Assembly (NCBI RefSeq): GCF_039839785.1
Contig: NZ_JBDOQT010000002.1
Coordinates: 62,001-126,000 of the forward strand
Source: Pelagibius sp. CAU 1746
Lineage (GTDB): Bacteria; Pseudomonadota; Alphaproteobacteria; Kiloniellales; Kiloniellaceae
Direction: 5' to 3'
Length of the DNA stretch: 64,000 nt
The translations under genes were made by a program, and so were the position numbers. This document shows, in pieces, positions 1 to 9,019 of the stretch; the first letter of the stretch is position 1; each line of letters opens with the position of its first letter. The notes beneath the pieces were generated by a model, which saw only the letters and a list, made by a program, of their open reading frames with translations, ran no database searches and was not told the DNA's origin.

Positions 1-1592
1 CCGGTTTCCGCCGCGGTCTTGGAAACCGAGGCCACGTTGCTCGCCACCTTCTGCGTGCCGGCGGAGGCTTCCTGGACGTTGCGCGCGATTTCCTGCGTCG
101 CCGCGCCCTGCTCCTCCACCGCCGCGGAAATGCTACTGGCGATGTCGTTGATCTCCTCGACCGTCTCGCCAATCGACTTGATCGCGGAAGCCGCGTCGGT
201 GGTCGAAGACTGGATCTCGCCGATCTGCTGCGAGATCTCCTCGGTCGCCTTGGCCGTCTGCGTGGCCAGGGACTTCACCTCGTTGGCCACCACCGCGAAG
301 CCCTTGCCGGCCTCGCCGGCCCGCGCCGCCTCGATAGTGGCGTTGAGGGCCAGCAGGTTGGTCTGCTCGGCGATATCTTGGATCAGTTTCACCACGTCGC
401 CGATCTTCTGCGCCGCCTCGACCAGGCCTTCGACCTTGGCGTTGGTCGCGCGGGCGTTCTCCACGGCCGAATTGGCGGTCTGCGCCGAGCGGTTGACCTG
501 ACGGCCGATTTCCTCGATGGACGACGACAGCTCCTCGGCCGCGGTGGCGACCGTCTGCACGTTGCCGGAAGCATCTTCCGAGGCCTTGGCAGCGGAGCCT
601 GCCTGCTCTTCCGTCTGGCCCGCGGCTGCGGACATCGACTTGGCCGTCGCCTGCATCTCCGTCGCGGTGTGGGACAGCGATTCGACCACCGACTTCACGC
701 TGGCCTCGAAGTCGTCGGCCACCTTCCGCATGGCCTGGCGCTTCTCCTGCTCGGCGCGCTGGGAGGCGAGCTTGCTCTCCTCCTCCAGCCGCTTCTGCTC
801 GATGGCGTTGTTCTTGAACACTTCGACGGCGCCAGCCATCTCACCGATCTCGTCATGGCGGCCAACACCCGGAATACCGACCTCGAGATCACCCGTGGCC
901 AGGGCGCGCATGGCGCCGCTCATGCCGTTGATCGGCTGGGTGATGCTGCGCGCGATGAAAAAGGAGATGACGCCCATGACCAGCAGCATCGCGGCGATGA
1001 TGCCGGACTCGAACCTCGCCTGCTGCCAGAAGATCGCGTCGAGGTCGTCGATGTAGACGCCGCTGCCGATGATCCAGCCCCAAGGCGCGAAACCCTTCAC
1101 GAAGGACTCCTTCGGTACGGGCTGCTCGGCGCCCGGCTTCGGCCAGTAGTATCCGACGTAGCCGGCTTCCTGATCTCTCACGACCTTTACGAACTCGCGG
1201 AAGATGTACAGCCCGTTGGGGTCCTGCAATCCGGTGAGATCCTTGCCGTTCAGCGCCGGCTTGATGGGATGCATGATCACGACGGCGTCGTAGTCGTTCA
1301 CCCAGAAATAGTCCGAGCCGTTGTAGCGCATCGCCTCGATGGCGGCGAGGGTGGCGCTTTGCGCTTCCTCCAGAGACATCTCACCGGCCCCGACGCGCTG
1401 CTGGTAGCCGTCGGCAACCGATATCGCACTCTCCACAAGCTGGCGCAGTTCGGTGCGCTTCTGCTCGACCAGACCGACGTCGAGCTGATAGAGCCGAAAC
1501 CCGGTGAGCGCGATCATGCCCAGCGCCGCCAAGGCGATGAGCAGGAAAACGCGGCGCGAAATTCCAAATGACTTCAAAGAGTTGATCGACAT
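1..1592 (-). CDS. Methyl-accepting chemotaxis protein with single Cache domain (3' end off window)
   Basis: Membrane chemoreceptor that passes ligand state to CheA/CheW. Read from the ATG at 1592, an N-terminal membrane segment (about residues 14-35) precedes a periplasmic sCache_2-type domain with the typical DYFWVNDYD and [12 protein letters not shown] stretches (about 90-125). A second membrane segment (about 195-215) and a HAMP linker follow. The cytoplasmic coiled-coil domain contains the hallmark hairpin tip [20 protein letters not shown]. The frame stays open to position 1, so the last part of the signalling domain lies outside the window. It is divergent from the ammonia-lyase gene, about 300 bases away. 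The ligand is unknown; sCache_2 domains often bind small organic acids, but nothing here fixes it. The family call is very secure. Confidence 0.95.
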   Translation of the reverse strand, partial: MSINSLKSFGISRRVFLLIALAALGMIALTGFRLYQLDVGLVEQKRTELRQLVESAISVADGYQQRVGAGEMSLEEAQSATLAAIEAMRYNGSDYFWVNDYDAVVIMHPIKPALNGKDLTGLQDPNGLYIFREFVKVVRDQEAGYVGYYWPKPGAEQPVPKESFVKGFAPWGWIIGSGVYIDDLDAIFWQQARFESGIIAAMLLVMGVISFFIARSITQPINGMSGAMRALATGDLEVGIPGVGRHDEIGEMAGAVEVFKNNAIEQKRLEEESKLASQRAEQEKRQAMRKVADDFEASVKSVVESLSHTATEMQATAKSMSAAAGQTEEQAGSAAKASEDASGNVQTVATAAEELSSSIEEIGRQVNRSAQTANSAVENARATNAKVEGLVEAAQKIGDVVKLIQDIAEQTNLLALNATIEAARAGEAGKGFAVVANEVKSLATQTAKATEEISQQIGEIQSSTTDAASAIKSIGETVEEINDIASSISAAVEEQGAATQEIARNVQEASAGTQKVASNVASVSKTAAET

Positions 1593-1864
1593 CTCCAGGT
1601 CTCTTCTTCTACCGCTAAGATCAGGTTTTCCAAGAAGTTACTTTGAAGCGCTTAAATATCCGTTTCCGGAATACTGAAAATGTGCACTCTTACAATCTAA
1701 TTGGTTGCATCTATACTTTGCGCTCGCCTTAAGGTCGGATCGCGCCTTTCCTGCCACCACCCGCCCAGGCGATCGCCGCAGTTCCGCGTGCTTGCCCGAA
1801 GACCGGCGCCAAGCCCTGCCGCCGCCCTTCCGGCCGGCCCGAAAGGGTGATACACAATAGGCTG

Positions 1865-1882
1865 AAGTTGTATATACAACTT
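1865..1882. promoter_or_regulatory. 18-bp perfect palindrome, HutC-type operator candidate
   Basis: AAGTTGTATATACAACTT is its own reverse complement. It ends 6 bases before the GGAGG ribosome-binding site of the ammonia-lyase gene, so a bound protein would block transcription. The TGTATATACA core matches what I recall of HutC (GntR-family) histidine-utilisation operators. No hutC is in the window. The MarR gene just downstream of the lyase is an alternative binder, since its own upstream region contains CTGTATATTCG near 3494. The rest of the 1593-1898 gap holds no other feature I can support. Confidence 0.65.
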
Positions 1883-1898
1883 TGCATTGGAGGTCCGT

Positions 1899-3452
1899 GT
1901 GACAGGGGAAAGCTTCACTTTGCAGCCTGGCCGGCTGACGTTGGCTGAGATTTACCGCTTCTGGCGCCGCCCGGAGAAGATGTCCCTGGACCCGGACGGC
2001 TACGCAGCGCTCGACCGCTCGGCGGCGACCGTGGCGGCGGTAGTGGCCGAGGGACGCCGGGTTTACGGCATCACCACTGGCTTCGGCAGCCTGGCCCGGC
2101 AGACGATCTCCGCCGACCAGGTCGCCGAGCTGCAGACCCGTCTCGTCCTTTCGCATAGCTGCGGCACCGGCGCGCCGCTGGACGAGCGTGTCGTGCGCCT
2201 CGTCCTGCTGCTGAAAATCAATGCCCTCTCCCGCGGCCACTCGGGCATTCGCAGCGCGGTCATCGACCGCCTGATCCGGCTGCTCAACGACGAACTCTAT
2301 CCCGTGATCCCGTCCCAGGGGTCGGTCGGCGCCTCGGGCGACCTGGCGCCCCTGGCGCACCTTTCCGCGGTGCTGCTGGGGCACGGCGAAATCAGCCACG
2401 CGGGCAACCGGCGCCCGGCCGCGGAGGTGCTGGCCGAGCACGGCATCGAGCCCATCGAGCTGGCCGCCAAGGAAGGCCTGGCGCTGCTGAACGGCACTCA
2501 GGTTTCCACGGCGCTGGCGCTGCACGGCCTGTTCTGCGCCGGCGACGCCTTCGGCGCGGCGCTGACCGCCGGCGCGCTCTCCACCGACGCGGCACTGGGC
2601 AGCGACACCCCCTTCGACCCGCGCATTCACGAACTGCGCGGCCACCCCGGGCAGATCGCGGTGGCCGGCTGGCTGCGCGCTTTGCTGGAGGGTAGCGAGA
2701 TCCGCCGGTCCCATCTGGACTGCGACCGGGTGCAGGACCCCTACTCCCTGCGCTGCCAGCCGCAAGTCATGGGCGCCGCGCTGGACCTGCTGCGCAACGC
2801 CGCCGCCACCTTGCTGCGCGAGGCCAACGCCGTCTCCGACAACCCCCTGGTTTTCCCGGACAGCGGCGATGTTCTTTCCGGTGGCAACTTCCACGCCGAA
2901 CCGGTGGCTTTCGCCGCCGACACCATCGCCCTGGCGCTGGCCGAGATCGGCGCTCTTTCGGAGCGGCGCATCGCCATGCTGACCGACGCCACCATGAGCG
3001 CCCTGCCGCCCTTCCTGGTGGCCGAGCCCGGCCTCAACTCAGGCTTCATGATCGCCCACGTGACGGCCGCCGCCCTGGCCGCCGAGAACAAGCAGCTCAG
3101 CCATCCCGCCAGCGTCGACAGCCTGCCCACCTCGGCCAACCAGGAAGATCACGTCTCCATGGCCACCCACGGCGCCCGGCGCCTGACCCAGATGGCGGCG
3201 AACAGCGCGCGCATCGTCGCCATCGAACTGCTGGCCGCCGGCCAAGGCATCGACCTGCGGCGCCCTCTGGCCACCTCACCCGGGTTGAGCCGGGCGATGA
3301 CGGCAATCCGCGGCTGCGCCGCCTTCCTGGACCAGGATCGCGCCCTTTCCGGAGACATCGAGAAGGTTGCTCAGATCATCGAAGATGGCCGGTTTTCGGG
3401 AACCTTCCACGACCTAGCGGAAGACTCGGCCTGGCTTACCGCCGACTTGTGA
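1899..3452 (+). CDS. hutH: Histidine ammonia-lyase (orphan)
   Basis: Converts L-histidine to urocanate and ammonia, the first step of histidine use, in the cytoplasm. Hallmarks of the MIO lyase family are present: [12 protein letters not shown] with the MIO-forming Ala145-Ser146-Gly147, Tyr56 in VYGITTGFG, and [11 protein letters not shown] further on. The LVLSHS segment has Ser-His (85-86) at the selectivity position, as in histidine lyases; tyrosine lyases have His-Leu there. At 517 aa it is of normal length. GTG at 1899 is preferred over the upstream TTG at 1887 because GGAGG at 1889-1893 lies 5 bases ahead of it. No hutU, hutI or hutG is nearby. It is followed by a MarR regulator and preceded by a palindromic operator. 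Confidence 0.93.
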   Translation: MTGESFTLQPGRLTLAEIYRFWRRPEKMSLDPDGYAALDRSAATVAAVVAEGRRVYGITTGFGSLARQTISADQVAELQTRLVLSHSCGTGAPLDERVVRLVLLLKINALSRGHSGIRSAVIDRLIRLLNDELYPVIPSQGSVGASGDLAPLAHLSAVLLGHGEISHAGNRRPAAEVLAEHGIEPIELAAKEGLALLNGTQVSTALALHGLFCAGDAFGAALTAGALSTDAALGSDTPFDPRIHELRGHPGQIAVAGWLRALLEGSEIRRSHLDCDRVQDPYSLRCQPQVMGAALDLLRNAAATLLREANAVSDNPLVFPDSGDVLSGGNFHAEPVAFAADTIALALAEIGALSERRIAMLTDATMSALPPFLVAEPGLNSGFMIAHVTAAALAAENKQLSHPASVDSLPTSANQEDHVSMATHGARRLTQMAANSARIVAIELLAAGQGIDLRRPLATSPGLSRAMTAIRGCAAFLDQDRALSGDIEKVAQIIEDGRFSGTFHDLAEDSAWLTADL

Positions 3453-3541
3453 GCGGGTGCAGCATAGCGGCTGGACGCCAGGATTGAGACTGCTGTATAT
3501 TCGCACACGGCAGAGGACTTGTTGGCCCTCAAAGGCCCCGC

Positions 3542-4090
3542 GTGAACGACGGGCCGGGGCCTGCTTCCATAGCGACCCAGACCACCGCGAGGGTGACCAA
3601 CTTGTCCTGCACTCCTGAGAAAACTCCCGCTTTTCCCCTGTCCGCCAGCCTGCCCGAGGCCGCCGAGCCTGAAGTCGGGGACTTCGTCCTCGACGAGCAG
3701 GTCGCGCACCTGCTGCGGCGGGCCCACCAGCGGGCCTCCGCCTTGTTCCTGACGGTCCTTGCCGACGCACAACTGACGCCGACCCAGTTCTTCGCCATGG
3801 CCCGGCTTCACGAGATGGGCAAGCTGTCTCAGAACCGGCTGGGCCGCCTCGCCGCCATGGACCCGGCTACCATCCAGGGCGTCATCCGCCGCCTGCACGA
3901 GCGCGGCTATATCGAGCGTCTGGCCGACCCGACCGACCGCCGGCGGATGGTTCTGAGCCTTTCCCCCTTCGGCCAGGAAACCGTGATGCGCCTGCTCGCC
4001 GACGCCAACCGGATCGGCGACGAAATTCTCGCGCCGCTCGCCCCGGATGAGCAGAGGATGTTCGTCCGCCTGCTCAAGCGGCTGGTCTGA
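3542..4090 (+). CDS. MarR-family transcriptional regulator
   Basis: Winged-helix repressor-type protein of 182 aa. The core from about residue 55 onward has the MarR pattern: a helix around QFFAMARLHEMG, the recognition helix region LGRLAAMDPATIQGVIRRLHERGYI, and the wing DPTDRRRMVLSLSPFG with its conserved Asp-Arg pair. The first 50 or so residues are longer than usual and low in structure, so a start downstream of the GTG at 3542 is possible; AAAGG lies about 6 bases ahead of that GTG. It follows hutH in the same direction after about 90 bases. It may regulate the lyase, itself, or an unseen target. Its effector cannot be read from sequence. Confidence 0.9.
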   Translation: MNDGPGPASIATQTTARVTNLSCTPEKTPAFPLSASLPEAAEPEVGDFVLDEQVAHLLRRAHQRASALFLTVLADAQLTPTQFFAMARLHEMGKLSQNRLGRLAAMDPATIQGVIRRLHERGYIERLADPTDRRRMVLSLSPFGQETVMRLLADANRIGDEILAPLAPDEQRMFVRLLKRLV

Positions 4091-4141
4091 TCGGGCGGCG
4101 GCGCAGGGCCCTTCTGAATCCGGCCCCTTAGAGCAGATTCA

Positions 4142-4182
4142 CATGACTTGACGGAATCACAGAGCGGTTCCGTCAAATCATG
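4142..4182. repeat. Imperfect 15-bp inverted repeat between convergent genes
   Basis: CATGACTTGACGGAA (4142-4156) and TTCCGTCAAATCATG (4168-4182) pair with one mismatch around an 11-base loop. It lies between the convergent marR-like and korB genes, so it could end transcription from both sides, although there is no U-tract. Its AT-richer sequence looks like a mobile palindrome dispersed in alphaproteobacterial genomes. No second copy is visible in this window. Confidence 0.6.
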
Positions 4183-4189
4183 ATCCGAT

Positions 4190-5209
4190 CTAGGACACAG
4201 TCCAGGTGTGCCCCTTGTGCAGCAGCTCGGCCAGACTGGCGGGATGCGACTTCTGCGCCGCCGCCACTTCGTCCGTGACGCTGGTTTCATAGCTGCGCGC
4301 CGGATTGCAGTAGAGGACGCCAAGAGCCACCGGCATGTGCGGCGGCTGCAGTGCCGCCAGCATGCCGGCCATCACCTTGTCGGTCTCGTCGTGCACCAGG
4401 ATGTCGGCCTCGGTCACGCCGTTCTCGCCCAGCGTGACAACCTCCAAAGCCAACTTTCCGGCGACGAGGCGCAGCCCCTTTTCGTTCTGCTTGCCGAAGA
4501 GCATGGGCTTGCCGTGCTCAAGCAGCACCTGCATGTCGGCAGCTACCGTGCGCTCGGTGAATCCGTCGAAAGCCCCGTCGTTGTAGACGATGCAGTTCTG
4601 GAATATCTCCACCAGGGAGGTGCCCTTGTGCGCCTTGGCGCGCTTCAGGATCTCCGGCAGGTGCTTCTGCTGGGTATCCACCGAGCGCGCGAAGAAGTGC
4701 GCGCCGGCACCCAGCGCGAAAGCCCCGGCGGAGACCGGCGTGTCGATGGAGCCGCCCGGCGTCGAGGGCGAGCGGGTGCCGACGCGCGAAGTCGGCGAGT
4801 ACTGGCCCTTGGTCAGGCCGTAGATCTCGTTGTTGAACAACAGGATCTGCAAGTCGACATTGCGGCGCAAGGCGTGCAGCAGATGATTGCCGCCGATGGA
4901 CAGCGCGTCGCCGTCGCCGGAGACCACCCAGACGTCGAGTTCCGGATTGGTCAACTTCACGCCGGTCGCGATGGCCGGGGCGCGGCCATGGATCGTGTGG
5001 AATCCATAGGTCGACATGTAATAGGGAAAGCGCGCCGCGCAGCCGATACCGGAAATGAAGACCGTCTTCGCGGTATCGGCCTGCTGCTCGGCCAGTGTTT
5101 TCTGGACCGCTTTCAGGATGGCGTAGTCGCCACAGCCCGGGCACCAGCGCACTTCCTGGTCGGAGGCGTAGTCCTTGGCTGTCAGAACCGGGGGTGTCGC
5201 AACATTCAT
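4190..5209 (-). CDS. korB: 2-oxoacid:ferredoxin oxidoreductase, beta subunit
   Basis: Thiamine-diphosphate half of an enzyme that oxidatively decarboxylates a 2-oxoacid (most likely 2-oxoglutarate) to the acyl-CoA, reducing ferredoxin. The 339-aa protein begins with the WCPGCGDYAIL motif typical of KorB, followed by GIGCAARFPYYM. The ThDP/Mg site is GDGDALSIGGNH with LLFNNEIYGLTKGQYSPTS. The C-terminal part with the VALGVLYCNPARS region is also typical. It lies 12 bases after the alpha gene and is almost surely cotranscribed. No ferredoxin gene is adjacent, so the electron acceptor is encoded elsewhere. Pyruvate or branched-chain oxoacids cannot be excluded as substrate. Confidence 0.93.
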   Translation of the reverse strand: MNVATPPVLTAKDYASDQEVRWCPGCGDYAILKAVQKTLAEQQADTAKTVFISGIGCAARFPYYMSTYGFHTIHGRAPAIATGVKLTNPELDVWVVSGDGDALSIGGNHLLHALRRNVDLQILLFNNEIYGLTKGQYSPTSRVGTRSPSTPGGSIDTPVSAGAFALGAGAHFFARSVDTQQKHLPEILKRAKAHKGTSLVEIFQNCIVYNDGAFDGFTERTVAADMQVLLEHGKPMLFGKQNEKGLRLVAGKLALEVVTLGENGVTEADILVHDETDKVMAGMLAALQPPHMPVALGVLYCNPARSYETSVTDEVAAAQKSHPASLAELLHKGHTWTVS

Positions 5210-5221
5210 CTCAGGCCTCCC

Positions 5222-7093
5222 CTATTCGGCCGCGAGACGGGCGCGAATTGCCGCCTCGATCTCGGAAATCTTGAATGGCTTTCCGGTCACCTTGCTCAGG
5301 CTCTCGGCGGGCACCAGATACTCGCCGCGCAGCAAGGTGACCAGCTGACCGTCGTTCATCTCGGGCACCAGGATCTTGTCGAAGCCGCGCAGCAGGGCCT
5401 CGAGGTTCTGCGGCAGCGGCCAGATGTAGCGCAAGTGCAGATGGGCGACCGGCAGCCCCTCGCCGCGCAGGTTGTCGACGGCGCGGCTGATCGGCCCGTA
5501 GGTCGACCCCCAGCCGACCACCACCAGCTTGTCGTCCGGGCCGCCGGCTTCGAAAGCCTGCGGCGGCACGTCCTTGGCGACCCCCAGCACCTTGTCGCGG
5601 CGCAGGTCGGTCATATGCTGATGGTTTGCCGGATCGTAAGAGATGTTGCCGCTGTCACTGGCCTTCTCGATGCCGCCGATGCGGTGTTCCAGGCCCGGGG
5701 TGCCGGGCACTGCCCAGGCACGCGCCAGGCTTTCCGGATCGCGCTTGAAGGGATGGAAGCCTTCCGGATCCGTCTCGAAGGCGACCGGGAAGCGCGGCAG
5801 GCTTTCGGCTTCGGGCAGCCGCCAGGGCTCGGCGGCATTGGCGATGTAGCCGTCGCTCAGCAGGATCACCGGCGTCATGTACTTGGTGGCGATGCGCACG
5901 GCCTCGATGGCCACGTCGAAGCAGTCGGCGGGCGAGCGCGCGGCCAGCACCACCAGCGGCGCGTCGCCGTTGCGCCCGAAGACCGATTGGTAGAGGTCGG
6001 ACTGCTCGGTCTTGGTCGGCATGCCGGTCGAGGGCCCGGCGCGCTGCGAATTCACGATGACCAGCGGCAGCTCGGCGGAAATGGCCAGCCCGACGGCTTC
6101 CATCTTCAGCGCCACGCCGGGACCGGAACTGGAGGTGACGCCGACACCGCCGGCATAGGAGGCGCCGATGGCCGCGCAGACCGCGGCGATCTCGTCTTCG
6201 GCCTGGAACGTCACCACGCCGTGGTCCTTGAGGTCGGCCAGGGCGTGCAGCACCGAGGACGCCGGCGTGATCGGATAGGAGCAGAACACCAGCTTCAGCT
6301 CCGCCCCCTTGGCGCCGGCAACCAGTCCCCAGGACAACGCCTCCGCGCCGGTGATGTTGCGATATAGTCCCGGCGGAATCTCTGCCGGCGGAACGGAAAA
6401 GGCGGCCAGGTTCTCACCCACCTCGGCGGTCTCGCCGAAGGCGTGGCCGGCATTCAGGGCGGCGATGTTGGCATTGGCGATTTCCGTGCGGCGCCGGAAT
6501 TTCTCGTTCAGCCAGTCGACCGTCGCCTGGCGGTCGCGGCCGAACATCCAATAGACCAGGCCCAGCGCCCACAGGTTCTTGCAGCGCAGCGCCTCTTTCT
6601 TAGTCAGGCCGCTGTCCTTCAGGGCATCCTGGGTCAGCTGCGACATGTCGACCTCGAAGACACGGTAATCCTTGAGGCTGCCGTCGCTGCGCGGATCGTT
6701 CTCGTAACCCGCCTTGGTGAAATTGCGTTCGTTGAAGGCGCCGGAATCGAGGATCAGCAGACCGTGCGGTTTCACGTCGACGAGATTGACCTTGAGCGCC
6801 GCGGGATTCATGGCGACCAGAACGTCCAGCTCGTCGCCGGAGGTCTTGATCACTCGGGCACCGAAGTTGATCTGGAAGGCGGAGACGCCGAAGGTGGTGC
6901 CGACGGGGGCGCGGATCTCCGCCGGAAAATCCGGAAAAGTCGCCAGGTCGTTGCCCGCCAGAGCGGTTGAGAGGGTGAACTGGCTGCCGGTGAGCTGCAT
7001 GCCATCGCCGGAATCGCCGGCGAATCGCACGACAGCGGAATCGAGGACCCGGCGGCCGGAGGAGTCGGCCACAAGCGCCGTCGAACCTTCCAT
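5222..7093 (-). CDS. korA: 2-oxoacid:ferredoxin oxidoreductase, fused gamma-alpha subunit
   Basis: Partner of KorB, 623 aa. The gamma domain comes first (about residues 15-200, beginning VRFAGDSGDGMQLTGSQFT), then the alpha domain with the substrate-loop motif CSYPITPASSVLHAL and SSSGPGVALKMEAVG. The fused arrangement is typical of KorA of aerobic and microaerobic bacteria, where 2-oxoglutarate is the usual substrate. Start ATG at 7093. It is transcribed away from the corrinoid operon starting at 7591, and the two share a 500-base divergent control region. Low-potential ferredoxin made by this enzyme would suit the reductive activation of cobalt by the RamA-like protein; that link is inference from position only. 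Confidence 0.93.
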   Translation of the reverse strand: MEGSTALVADSSGRRVLDSAVVRFAGDSGDGMQLTGSQFTLSTALAGNDLATFPDFPAEIRAPVGTTFGVSAFQINFGARVIKTSGDELDVLVAMNPAALKVNLVDVKPHGLLILDSGAFNERNFTKAGYENDPRSDGSLKDYRVFEVDMSQLTQDALKDSGLTKKEALRCKNLWALGLVYWMFGRDRQATVDWLNEKFRRRTEIANANIAALNAGHAFGETAEVGENLAAFSVPPAEIPPGLYRNITGAEALSWGLVAGAKGAELKLVFCSYPITPASSVLHALADLKDHGVVTFQAEDEIAAVCAAIGASYAGGVGVTSSSGPGVALKMEAVGLAISAELPLVIVNSQRAGPSTGMPTKTEQSDLYQSVFGRNGDAPLVVLAARSPADCFDVAIEAVRIATKYMTPVILLSDGYIANAAEPWRLPEAESLPRFPVAFETDPEGFHPFKRDPESLARAWAVPGTPGLEHRIGGIEKASDSGNISYDPANHQHMTDLRRDKVLGVAKDVPPQAFEAGGPDDKLVVVGWGSTYGPISRAVDNLRGEGLPVAHLHLRYIWPLPQNLEALLRGFDKILVPEMNDGQLVTLLRGEYLVPAESLSKVTGKPFKISEIEAAIRARLAAE

Positions 7094-7590
7094 ACCTCAA
7101 GAACCTTTCGCTGAAATACTGGCCAAACGGCCCTCTGCCCGCCGCGGAAAACCGCGGAAAGCCGACTCAATGGCCGTGAATATGGCCCTCCCGGCGCCGC
7201 TTGCCAATGCGCCAGATCAAAAACACCGTATTTCTACGTATAATAAATTACAATCACAATTTTATTATGTGTATTTGACTGTCCGCCATCGATTGCCGCG
7301 AGATTAACAAATACGAAGGCCCAGGGGCGCAAGCTGATGGGAACGGTCCCGGCGCGCCCGGCGCTTCGGTCGGAAAACGACCGTTCCGGGCCCGGCGCCG
7401 ACATCAAGCGGAGGGGCGCAAAGGCTTGAGTTCCCACCCGTTTCGGCTTTGTCGCGTTTCAGACACGATCAGTCGCCGCGGGCGTAGCCGCCGCCCCCCC
7501 GCTCAAGAGAAATGTTCGCGGGGACCAACAGCGCCGGGTTTGGTCGCATCGCTGTCCTGGCCCGGACCGTTCTTGCCGTGAGGAATGATG
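7094..7590. promoter_or_regulatory. Divergent intergenic region between korA and the corrinoid operon
   Basis: About 500 bases without a convincing gene. An unusually AT-rich island (about 7225-7310) includes TATAAT at 7239-7244, but no good -35 box lies 16-18 bases upstream. A hairpin GGTCGGAAAACGACC lies near 7368-7382, nested in a longer GAACGGTC/GACCGTTC inverted repeat starting near 7341. I looked for a cobalamin-riboswitch B12 box ahead of the corrinoid gene and did not find one. The region probably holds promoters for both directions. Confidence 0.5.
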
Positions 7591-8292
7591 ATGGCGGACG
7601 ACGACGATCTCGATCTCAGCACGCTCGATGACGACGAACTCGTCAAGCAGATGCACGACGATCTTTACGACGGACTCAAGGAAGAGATCGAGGAGGCCGT
7701 CCATATCCTGCTAGGGCGCGGCTGGGAACCTTACCGGGTCCTGACCGAGGCGCTGGTCGAGGGCATGCGCATCGTCGGCATCGACTTCCGCGACGGCATC
7801 CTCTTCGTGCCCGAGGTGCTGCTCGCGGCCAACGCCATGAAGGGCGGCATGTTCATCCTGCGCCCCCTGCTGGCGGAGACCGGCGCGCCGAAGCTCGGCA
7901 CCATGGTCATCGGCACGGTGAAGGGCGACATCCACGACATCGGCAAGAACCTCGTCTCCATGATGATGGAAGGCGCCGGCTTCGAGGTCATCGACCTGGG
8001 CATCAACAACCCGGTGGAGAACTACCTGGAGGCCCTGGAGGAGCACAAGCCCGACATCCTCGGCATGTCGGCCCTGCTGACCACCACCATGCCCTACATG
8101 AAGGTCGTCATCGACACCATGAAGGAAAAGGGCATCCGCGACGACTACGTGGTCCTGGTCGGCGGCGCGCCGCTGAACGAAGCCTTCGCCGACGCCGTGG
8201 GCGCCGACGCCTATTGCCGCGACGCCGCCGTGGCGGTGGAAACGGCCAAGGACTTCATGAAGCGCCGGCACAACCGGCAAGGCGCCGCCTAG
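7591..8292 (+). CDS. Corrinoid (B12-binding) methyl-carrier protein, MttC/MtgC type
   Basis: Small shuttle protein that carries a methyl group on cobalt between a substrate:corrinoid methyltransferase and an acceptor methyltransferase. The 233-aa protein has the N-terminal four-helix cap (about 25-100) and a Rossmann B12 domain with GDIHDIGKN, in which His115 is the lower cobalt ligand (DxHxxG), then SALLTTTM and the conserved GGAPL. Three in-frame ATGs occur at 7585, 7588 and 7591; GTGAGG at 7578-7583 is best spaced for 7591. The N-terminus is strikingly acidic: 16 Asp/Glu in the first 35 residues. It heads the operon running to 13412. Its likely methyl donor enzyme is the MttB-family protein at 21486-23054. 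Confidence 0.93.
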   Translation: MADDDDLDLSTLDDDELVKQMHDDLYDGLKEEIEEAVHILLGRGWEPYRVLTEALVEGMRIVGIDFRDGILFVPEVLLAANAMKGGMFILRPLLAETGAPKLGTMVIGTVKGDIHDIGKNLVSMMMEGAGFEVIDLGINNPVENYLEALEEHKPDILGMSALLTTTMPYMKVVIDTMKEKGIRDDYVVLVGGAPLNEAFADAVGADAYCRDAAVAVETAKDFMKRRHNRQGAA

Positions 8293-8326
8293 GGCGCCGC
8301 AGCGGGAAGGCAGGAGCAAGAGCGCC

Positions 8327-9019
8327 ATGACGGTCCTCCAACCTTCGCCCGGCAGCGCGGCCACGAGCCCGCAGGAACGCACGCTGCTCATCGCCTGCGG
8401 GGCGCTGGCGCGCGAGATCGTCACCCTGATCCGCGTCAACGCCTGGCGCCACTTGACGGTGAGCTGCCTTCCGGCGTCCTGGCACAACACGCCCGGCAAG
8501 ATTCCCGAGGGCGTGCGCCGGCGCATCCGCGACGCCCGCGGGCGCTACGACCACATCCTGGTGCTCTACGGCGACTGCGGGACCGGCGGAAAGCTGGACG
8601 AGGTACTGGCCGAGGAAGGCGTCGAGCGCATCCAGGGGCCGCACTGCTATTCCTTCTACGCCGGCAACGAGACCTTCGATGCGATGCACGAGGAGGAGCC
8701 CGCGGCCTTCTACCTGACCGACTACCTGGTCCGCCATTTCGAGCGCCTGATCATCCAGGGCCTGGGCATTGACCGTCACCCGGAACTGCTGGAGCTGTAC
8801 TTCGGCAACTACAAGAAGCTGGTCTACCTCGCGCAGACCGAGGATGCCGGACTGGTCGCCCAGGCCAAGGCCGCGGCGGAGCGCCTGGGCCTGGACTACG
8901 ACTACCGCTTCACCGGCTACGGCGGGCTGGGCCGCTTCATCGACCGCCGGCTCGACCTGGAGGAAATCCGCGAGATGGCCGAGGGCGAGGCCCCGGGGGC
9001 AGCGGGATGGCTCGGCTGA
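8327..9019 (+). CDS. DUF1638 family protein of corrinoid gene clusters
   Basis: A 230-aa protein of unknown biochemical function. The pattern LLIACGALAREI at the start, GKIPEGVRRRI, HILVLYGDCGTGG and GPHCYSFYAG matches what I know as DUF1638, a family repeatedly found beside corrinoid-dependent methyltransferase genes in bacteria and methanogens. Conserved Cys and His in CGALARE, YGDCGT and PHCYSF could bind a metal or cofactor. It follows the corrinoid protein by 34 bases and overlaps the next gene by 13 bases, indicating tight coexpression. A role in corrinoid loading, maturation or repair is only a guess from context. Start ATG 8327 has a plausible purine-rich site (GGCAGGAGCAAGAG) ahead. 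Confidence 0.85.
   Translation: MTVLQPSPGSAATSPQERTLLIACGALAREIVTLIRVNAWRHLTVSCLPASWHNTPGKIPEGVRRRIRDARGRYDHILVLYGDCGTGGKLDEVLAEEGVERIQGPHCYSFYAGNETFDAMHEEEPAAFYLTDYLVRHFERLIIQGLGIDRHPELLELYFGNYKKLVYLAQTEDAGLVAQAKAAAERLGLDYDYRFTGYGGLGRFIDRRLDLEEIREMAEGEAPGAAGWLG

Noticed and set aside
1899-3452. Tyrosine or phenylalanine ammonia-lyase
   Set aside because: The selectivity position is Ser-His, as in histidine lyases.
4208-6367. Long plus-strand frame (719 aa) over korB/korA
   Set aside because: It is antisense to two genes with clear family motifs and its protein is a low-complexity Gly/Arg/His/Gln mix; a shadow typical of GC-rich DNA.
7239-7244. TATAAT as a promoter -10 box
   Set aside because: No acceptable -35 box at 16-18 bases; kept only as a note in the intergenic region.
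7094-7590. Cobalamin riboswitch ahead of the corrinoid operon
   Set aside because: No B12-box-like sequence found; only a hairpin and an AT-rich island are visible.
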